Shown one piece after another: positions 15,307-20,779 of a stretch of DNA of 20,779 bases (positions are counted from its first letter, which is position 1; every line of letters starts with the position of its first letter). The stretch is from Spirochaetia bacterium. Its GTDB lineage: Bacteria > Spirochaetota > Spirochaetia > JABMQR01. A program made the translations under genes and the position numbers. The stretch covers positions 1 through 20,779 of the forward strand of contig JADHUD010000010.1 in NCBI GenBank assembly GCA_016784705.1, read 5' to 3'. The notes beneath the pieces are model-generated. The model was not told where the DNA came from. It saw only the letters and a list, made by a program, of their open reading frames with translations, and made no database searches.

Positions 15307-18300
15307 ATGAAATTGATCTCTGCAAAACCTTGGCAGCAGCCGGAAATAACTGCGGTTAACCGGCTTCCCATGCGGCCCTGGCTTGTTCCCTATAAAAACA
15401 GAGCACAGGCATTGCAGGGACAAAGTACAGAAAGTCCTTGGTTTAAGTCCTTAAATGGGTTCTGGGATTTTTCACTCTATGATGATCCCGAATCCTGTCT
15501 TGATTTTATTGAAAATTATAGTAATGGTAAACCGGTTGAGCCGTGCAGAACTGCCTGGGATACGATAACTGTTCCCGGTAATTGGACAATGCAGGGCTAC
15601 AACCATCCCCATTATACCAATGTTCAGATGCCGTTTCCCGATCTTCCCCCTCATACTCCCGAGAGAAATCCCACCGGACTTTATCGAAAAGTTTTCTCAG
15701 TTCAGAAAAACTGGAAGAGCCGTAGGATAGTCCTGCATATTGGCGGTGCTGAAAGCATGGTTCTTGTCTGGGTGGATGGGAAATTTGTCGGATTAGGAAA
15801 AGACAGCAGGCTGGAGAGTGAATTTGATCTCACCCCGTATCTTTCGCATGACGGAAATCATGAACTGCTTTTAATGGTTATTCAATTTTGTGATGGGAGT
15901 TATCTGGAAGATCAGGATCATTGGTGGATGGCCGGGCTGCATCGGGATGTCTGTCTATATTCTACTTCAGAGATCTATATGCAGAATATTGCAGCACATG
16001 CTGAACCTTCGGGGAATAGTAACGGGCCGGGAACCCTTACAGTGAATGTTGAGCTGGGTACCGGAGCTGTGCTCGATTCAGATACTGCTGCAGGATATCC
16101 GTTTACGCTGGAAGTTCATGTCTATGATATGCAGAAGAATCTTCTTGAAAAGAAAAATTCTCATAGTGTGGATGGGATCTGTAACTCTCCGGGTCAGCAG
16201 CACTCTTCTCCGCATGGCGGTCATCGAATATCGCTTCAAATATGTCTGGAATTAATAACATTATGGAGTCATGAGACACCGGTTCTCTATACAGTTGTTC
16301 TTGAGTTGAAAAACGCCAGCAATCAGCTGGTTGAATGTACCACATTGAAAACCGGGTTCAGGAGACTGGAAATAAGAGACCGACAGTTCTTTCTCAATGG
16401 TAAAGCAGTACTTATTAAGGGTGTGAACAGACATGAACATGATGACCGAACAGGAAAAACAGTCACCTATAAGAGCATGCTGCTGGATATAGAAATGTTG
16501 AAAAGATATCATTTCAATGCTGTACGGACAGCTCACTATCCCAATCATCCCGATTGGTATGATCTGTGTGATACCCATGGAATTTTATTGGTTGATGAGG
16601 CGAATATTGAAAGCCATCAATTTTATAATGAAATTTGCCGTAATCCGCGGTATCTTTCTGCCTTTACTGACCGAACAAGCCGAATGGTGGAACGTGATAA
16701 GAATCATCCGTCAATAATCTTCTGGTCACTGGGAAATGAGAGCGGATATGGACCAAACCATGATGCTGCTGCCGGGATAGTCAGAGGGTTGGATTCTTCC
16801 CGGCCTCTTCATTATGAGGGCGCCGTTCGGGAAGAGTGGGGTCAGGGACCCTATCATTTTGAAAGAGGATCACGTGTTTCAGATGTCATAGCACCCATGT
16901 ATACATCAGTTGAAGAAATTGTTGAATGGGCAAAGAATCCCGCTGATAATCTGGATGAACGCCCCCTCATAATGTGTGAATATAGTCATGCAATGGGAAA
17001 CAGTAATGGAGGATTGGCCGATTACTGGAATGCATTTAAATCATATAAAGGGCTGCAGGGTGGTTTTATATGGGATTGGGTAGACCAGGGGATAATTCAG
17101 AAGGCCGGAGCGGGGAGACAGGAGAGAGGAGAGAGGAAAGAGGAGACTGGAGAAACCTGGTCGATAGAGGAAAAACAGGTTGAGTGTCATAAGGCAGGCG
17201 GGAGCTATCACTGGGCCTATGGCGGTGATTTCGGTGATGAACCGAATGATCTGGATTTTTGTATAAATGGATTAGTCTGGCCTGACAGAACTCCGCATCC
17301 AGCCATGGAAGAGTTTAAAAAACTGGTACAGCCTGTTGAATTCTCCTTTATACATGCAGAAGCGGGACAGATCAAAATATTCAATCACTATGACTTTTTG
17401 ACTTTAGATCATTTGACTTTTTATTGTTCAGTACTTCTTGACGGAAAAGAGCAGGCAGCCAGTGAATTCACTGTACCGTCAGTTTCAGCAGGTAGTTTTG
17501 CAGAAGTAGAGATCAGAATGATTGCCGGAGTTATAAACAGTATACGTGAAGATTCTTTTTCAATAAATGGTAAAGAGATCTCAGTAATTGTATCTGCCTG
17601 TTTGAAAAGAAAGGAATTCTGGGCTGAAGTTGGTTATCAGATAGCATGGGAGCAATACCTGCTGCCGGTACATAATACGGGAGAAGAAGAGGTTGCAAGA
17701 GAATATAGATATCCACCTTTTGTCCCGGAACTATCAAAAGTATTTCCTGAAGTACAATTGGTTGATAATCTTCCTGTTATGAGTTACATAACGGGTAATA
17801 GGAAGATGATTGTCAATGGACCGCTTTTACAGATATGGCGTGCTCCTACCGATAATGACTATATTAGAAATTTTGGACAACAGGAAAATAAACCGGGATA
17901 TCTTTGGTATAAAGCTGGTATAGATAGAATTGTCTGCACTGCCGGTACGTTGATTGAAGATCACACTTTTTTCCTGCAGTATGCAACAATGAAAGGAAAC
18001 CATCCTGTGGGGACACTGCAGGGAGAAATACAAAGAACGGAAAACGGAAGTGTACGGATGCTGCTGACCATTGCAGTAAATCCCGGACTTCCAGAACTGC
18101 CGCGTATTGGAGTTCGTTTTGAAATTCCCGAAGGATTTGAACAGTTAAGCTGGTATGGACGTGGATTGCTGGAGAATTATCCTGATCGAAAAGAGGGATA
18201 TCCCATAAAAATCTGGGAAGGATCCGTATCGGATGAGTATGTACCGTATATACTTCCTCAGGAACATGGTGCTCATTGTGATACACGGTGGGTACGTGTA

Positions 18301-18567
18301 AGCGGTAAATCAGAAGAGGGTGGGAAAGGTTCGTTTCTTATCTCATCCCATACACCTTTCATTTTTTCTGCCCTGCACACACCTCCGGAGTCATTGGATA
18401 CATTAAGTCATACCTGGCAAGTTGCGTTTGATAAAAAAACTTATCTTTCAATCGATATAGCACAGCGGGGTTTGGGGACAGGTGCCTGCGGACCTGATTG
18501 CAGTGATGGGTATAAGATTCAACCCGGAGTCTATACTATCGAACTTGAAATTTCGTCGAACTTGTAG
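15307..18567 (+). CDS. lacZ: LacZ-type GH2 beta-galactosidase
   Basis: Hydrolyses terminal beta-galactosides such as lactose; 1086 residues, similar to E. coli LacZ, cytoplasmic with no signal peptide. Domains: sugar-binding (about 20-225, with GNWTMQGYNHPHYTN and GLYRK), two immunoglobulin-like domains flanking the TIM barrel, and the C-terminal beta-sandwich (from about 820, with LLQIWRAPTDND). The barrel begins at GKAVLIKGVNRHEHD; acid/base Glu478 lies in LGNESGYG and nucleophile Glu558 in CEYSHAMGNSNG; FVxWDWVDQG-like FIWDWVDQG follows. Between DWVDQGI and HWAYGGDFGD is an unusual insert of about 30 residues (about 600-631), partly encoded by GA-rich DNA. ATG 15307 is preferred because AAGGAG (15294-15299) lies 7 bases upstream; a GTG at 15289 overlaps the permease gene. 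Co-transcribed with the MelA-like gene. Confidence 0.94.
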   Translation: MKLISAKPWQQPEITAVNRLPMRPWLVPYKNRAQALQGQSTESPWFKSLNGFWDFSLYDDPESCLDFIENYSNGKPVEPCRTAWDTITVPGNWTMQGYNHPHYTNVQMPFPDLPPHTPERNPTGLYRKVFSVQKNWKSRRIVLHIGGAESMVLVWVDGKFVGLGKDSRLESEFDLTPYLSHDGNHELLLMVIQFCDGSYLEDQDHWWMAGLHRDVCLYSTSEIYMQNIAAHAEPSGNSNGPGTLTVNVELGTGAVLDSDTAAGYPFTLEVHVYDMQKNLLEKKNSHSVDGICNSPGQQHSSPHGGHRISLQICLELITLWSHETPVLYTVVLELKNASNQLVECTTLKTGFRRLEIRDRQFFLNGKAVLIKGVNRHEHDDRTGKTVTYKSMLLDIEMLKRYHFNAVRTAHYPNHPDWYDLCDTHGILLVDEANIESHQFYNEICRNPRYLSAFTDRTSRMVERDKNHPSIIFWSLGNESGYGPNHDAAAGIVRGLDSSRPLHYEGAVREEWGQGPYHFERGSRVSDVIAPMYTSVEEIVEWAKNPADNLDERPLIMCEYSHAMGNSNGGLADYWNAFKSYKGLQGGFIWDWVDQGIIQKAGAGRQERGERKEETGETWSIEEKQVECHKAGGSYHWAYGGDFGDEPNDLDFCINGLVWPDRTPHPAMEEFKKLVQPVEFSFIHAEAGQIKIFNHYDFLTLDHLTFYCSVLLDGKEQAASEFTVPSVSAGSFAEVEIRMIAGVINSIREDSFSINGKEISVIVSACLKRKEFWAEVGYQIAWEQYLLPVHNTGEEEVAREYRYPPFVPELSKVFPEVQLVDNLPVMSYITGNRKMIVNGPLLQIWRAPTDNDYIRNFGQQENKPGYLWYKAGIDRIVCTAGTLIEDHTFFLQYATMKGNHPVGTLQGEIQRTENGSVRMLLTIAVNPGLPELPRIGVRFEIPEGFEQLSWYGRGLLENYPDRKEGYPIKIWEGSVSDEYVPYILPQEHGAHCDTRWVRVSGKSEEGGKGSFLISSHTPFIFSALHTPPESLDTLSHTWQVAFDKKTYLSIDIAQRGLGTGACGPDCSDGYKIQPGVYTIELEISSNL

Positions 18568-18630
18568 GTGCGGATACAACTGAAGAAATTTCAAAATTAT
18601 GGCTCTGAATTTGATTGAAGGAGTACTGAG

Positions 18631-20040
18631 ATGCAGAAGATTGTAATTATAGGAGCCGGAAGCTTGGTTTTTTCCAGCCGGCTGACTGCTGACATTCTTA
18701 CTTACCCTGAACTTTCAAACAGCCGGTTTTTTTTGGTGGATACCGATCCTGATCGGCTTTCTTATGCTGAAAAGATCTGTAAAAGGATCTTTAAAGAGGG
18801 CAGTTATACAAAGGCTTCTGTGGTTTCATCTTTACACAGACGTGAAGTCCTGAGGGATGCTGATTTTGTGGTTATCAGTATTCTTGTAGGCGGGATGGAG
18901 GCAATAACTTCGGAGATAGATATTCCTTTCAAATATGGTATTGACCAATGTATTGGTGATACGCTTACCCCAGGCGGCATAATGCGCTGTTTAAGAACTT
19001 TACCTGTGCTGTTGGAAATAGCTGAAGATATAAAAGAACTGTGTCCGAAAGCACACATTCTTAACTATACGAACCCCATGGGAATGTTAACTCAGGGGCT
19101 GATGGAAGCCTATCCTGAATTATCACAGGTGGGATTATGCCATTCAGTACAGGGCACTTCAGAAGAGTGGGCAAAACGGCTTAATATCCCCTACGGTGAA
19201 GTGAACTTCCTTTGTGCCGGAATTAATCATGAAACCTGGTTTTTAAAGTTTGAGCATAATGGAAAAGATATGCTTCCGGCTATGAGAAATCTGGCAGTTC
19301 AGCCGGAAATCTGGCTTGGTGATTCGGCAAGAATGGAGTATGTAAAACATTTTGGTTATCCGGTAACTGAATCCAGCGGGCATGTGTCTGAGTACTCCGG
19401 ATGGTTTAGAAAGGATAATGACCGGGTAGCAAAATACTGCAGCAGTGAGCATTCCGAGTGGAATGGCGGGCATGGATTTATAAAAGAGCTGTATGCACGT
19501 CCGGATTGGAAAGATCAGATGCAGAGAAAGGCAGATTGGGACGATCCAATTGATCTTTCGAGAAGCCAGGAATATGGATCGCAGATTATATATGCCATAG
19601 TAACCGGAAAACCAACTCTGATCTATGGAAATGTTCAGAACCATGGATTTATCGAAAATATTCCGGAAGGATCAATTGTAGAGGTTCCCTGTTTTGTGGA
19701 CAAGAACGGATTACAACCGGTTCGTGTCGGCCGTTTGCCGGAACATCTGGCTGCAATAAACCGTATGCAGTTGAGTGTTCAGGATCTGGCTGTAAAGGCA
19801 GTTCAGACAGGTGATGCTGAGTATGTGTTTCAGGCTATGGCTCTTGATCCTTTAACGGCCATGAGCTGTACCCTAGATGAGATTCGTACCATGACCAGGG
19901 AGCTGATGCAGGCTCATGCAAAGTGGACTCCAGGCATGCAGGGAGCTTTGCCTGAAGCAAAGGAACTCCTTTTTGGAAATGAGTTTGGTGGTAAAGTTGA
20001 AAAGCATGTGGATCCATCTACCGCAAACAAGCCGGATTGA
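18631..20040 (+). CDS. melA: GH4 alpha-galactosidase, MelA-like
   Basis: A 469-residue GH4 glycosidase that removes alpha-galactosyl groups, for example from melibiose, by the NAD+ and divalent-metal redox mechanism of the family. The Rossmann motif is IVIIGAGSLVFSSRL at 4-18; GDTLTPGGIMR (109-119) and NYTNPMGML (145-153) are GH4 signatures; metal ligands are likely Cys170 in GLCHSVQG and His200 in GINHETW. GLCHSVQG favours MelA-type alpha-galactosidase over AglA-type alpha-glucosidase or 6-phospho-glycosidases. No signal peptide, so cytoplasmic. ATG follows GAAGGAG (18617-18623). It lies 63 bp after lacZ and is the last gene of the operon; the convergent S1 gene ends only 7 bp away. Confidence 0.88.
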   Translation: MQKIVIIGAGSLVFSSRLTADILTYPELSNSRFFLVDTDPDRLSYAEKICKRIFKEGSYTKASVVSSLHRREVLRDADFVVISILVGGMEAITSEIDIPFKYGIDQCIGDTLTPGGIMRCLRTLPVLLEIAEDIKELCPKAHILNYTNPMGMLTQGLMEAYPELSQVGLCHSVQGTSEEWAKRLNIPYGEVNFLCAGINHETWFLKFEHNGKDMLPAMRNLAVQPEIWLGDSARMEYVKHFGYPVTESSGHVSEYSGWFRKDNDRVAKYCSSEHSEWNGGHGFIKELYARPDWKDQMQRKADWDDPIDLSRSQEYGSQIIYAIVTGKPTLIYGNVQNHGFIENIPEGSIVEVPCFVDKNGLQPVRVGRLPEHLAAINRMQLSVQDLAVKAVQTGDAEYVFQAMALDPLTAMSCTLDEIRTMTRELMQAHAKWTPGMQGALPEAKELLFGNEFGGKVEKHVDPSTANKPD

Positions 20041-20393
20041 GCCTGTATTATTTTTTTGTTTTGCCTTTTAAAAATTCAGCAAAAGGATTATAGGTATCAG
20101 ATGCAGGTTCCATGTACTGTTTATACTCTTTATCTTCCTCAATTGATGAAACGGGTTTTAATGATATTCTTCTTTTCTCAATGTCTATAGTGTTAATTTG
20201 AACAGTAATACTTTGTCCCTGCTTCAATGAATCATCGGAATTATTATTTCTGCTGTCACCATTAATATCAGAGATACGAATGAGTCCATCCAATCCCGGC
20301 TCCAGGGATACAAAAGCACCAAAGCTGGTTATACGTACAACTTTTCCTTTATACTTAGAACCTTTTTTAAGGGGGTATACGCTTAGCTCCACC

Positions 20394-20433
20394 TTAGGAA
20401 TAAATATTCATATTTTTGTATTTTTATTCCTAA
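20394..20433. repeat. Inverted repeat inside the mini-IS
   Basis: TTAGGAATAAA (20394-20404) pairs with TTTATTCCTAA (20423-20433), an 11-bp perfect stem with an 18-base AT-rich loop. It lies just behind the truncated transposase frame and next to the left terminal repeat, and may be a terminator or part of the transposition end. Confidence 0.6.
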
Positions 20434-20437
20434 AAAC

Positions 20438-20628
20438 TTAATTCCACTCATAGCCACGTGTGATATCTTCCAAGGTCGTCGGTTTAGTAATAACTGCTTG
20501 CTTGCAAATCGGGCAGATAAACCCTTAGAACAACGCAATTTCGCCAAAAAGGACACGCAGGCAGTATCATTGGGGAACATTTCTATGAATTCTCTATATG
20601 TGTTGGGAAAATCATTCTTCCGCTCCAT
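20438..20628 (-). pseudogene. IS1595/ISXO2-type transposase N-terminus, frameshifted and truncated
   Basis: Starting at ATG 20628, MERKNDFPNTYREFIEMFPN and DTACVSFLAKLRC match the start of IS1595/ISXO2-type transposases, including the first zinc-ribbon cysteine. One base appears missing near 20519 (after SKG); in the shifted frame the sequence continues FICPICKQAVITKPTTLEDI then TRGYEWN and stops at 20438-20440. CPIC is the next zinc-ribbon pair. The DDE catalytic domain is absent. Confidence 0.75.
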
Positions 20629-20779
20629 TTTACCCCATCGTATGGAAAAAATAGCTTTTGCATAATTATACTACAGGAGGAGCTAAGCGTATACCCCCTC
20701 TTTTTTATACTTAGAAAGTACATCATCCCATGGATCAGAAAGCAGTGTCTTCATACTCAGAGTTATACGCTCATTTGGG

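Larger units (their letters stand above)
20370..20699 (-). mobile_element. 330-bp mini-IS1595-type element (internally deleted) with intact ends
   Basis: The ends are 21-bp perfect inverted repeats, beginning AGGGGGTATACGC, at 20370-20390 and 20679-20699; with one mismatch they extend to 25 bp (20394 and 20675). Identical 8-bp target copies CTTTTTTA flank it at 20362-20369 and 20700-20707. An 8-bp duplication is usual for IS1595-family elements, and the interior encodes a broken IS1595-type transposase N-terminus. At about 330 bp it lacks most of a transposase and would need one supplied in trans. Its perfect ends and target copies suggest a young insertion. Confidence 0.85.
20048..20779 (-). 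pseudogene. Multi-S1-domain RNA-binding protein gene, 3' end split by an insertion
   Basis: Two coding pieces flank the insertion. The upstream piece (20779 down to 20708, 5' end outside the window) reads ERITLSMKTLLSDPWDDVLS, the end of an S1 domain and linker as in ribosomal-protein-S1 homologues. The downstream piece (20369 to 20048) reads GSKYKGKVVRITSFGAFVSL, EPGLDGLIRISD and IEKRRISLKP, a full S1 domain plus a charged tail ending EFLKGKTKK. Joining the pieces across one target copy gives LSKYKKGSKYKG in one frame. As it stands, the upstream product runs into the insert and stops at 20683-20685 after KKEGVYA, losing its last S1 domain. A GTG at 20392 inside the inverted repeat could start the downstream piece, but no good ribosome site is seen. 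Confidence 0.88.

Noticed and set aside
20383..20628. 81-residue minus-strand frame as an intact small gene
   Set aside because: Only its first part matches an IS1595-type transposase; the rest is out-of-frame reading after a one-base loss.

Overview
The window looks like spirochaete chromosome, of the Spirochaeta/Treponema type and only moderately GC-rich. The grounds are the two sugar-binding proteins, which have the spirochaete-style mature starts GGQE and AGAEE with no lipobox cysteine, and the overall family mix. This assignment is an inference from motifs, not a database match.

Left region (1-9111, all + strand) is a carbohydrate-use locus. It runs: the 3' part of a GntR-type DNA-binding/LacI-type sensor regulator, a periplasmic sugar-binding protein, two ABC permeases, a short GH2 beta-mannosidase-like enzyme, and a two-part protein joining an FGE-sulfatase (SUMF1-like) domain to a GH42-like glycosidase. 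The enzymes have no signal peptides, so an oligosaccharide is probably imported whole and cut in the cytoplasm.

Middle region (9112-11092) holds no intact gene. It contains a dense array of about eleven short perfect hairpins with a recurring CCCAAGCT linker (about 9299-9596), further weak palindromes, a transposase relic with an internal stop and a lost 3' end, and the C-terminal stub of a TolC-like outer-membrane efflux protein. It reads as a decayed insertion and deletion zone.

Right region (11093-20040) is a second sugar locus. A divergent AraC-type regulator faces an operon of binding protein, two permeases, a LacZ-type GH2 beta-galactosidase and a GH4 MelA-like alpha-galactosidase. The shared intergenic region has a clear promoter and a 21-bp-spaced direct repeat that fits an AraC operator. 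Together the genes suggest uptake and cytoplasmic hydrolysis of mixed alpha/beta galactosides. Neither ABC operon carries an ATPase gene.

Right edge (20048-20779, - strand) is the end of a multi-S1-domain (ribosomal protein S1-like) gene split by a 330-bp insertion. The insertion has 21-bp perfect terminal inverted repeats, an 8-bp target duplication (CTTTTTTA) and a frameshifted, truncated IS1595-type transposase N-terminus. Removing it with one target copy restores the S1 reading frame exactly.
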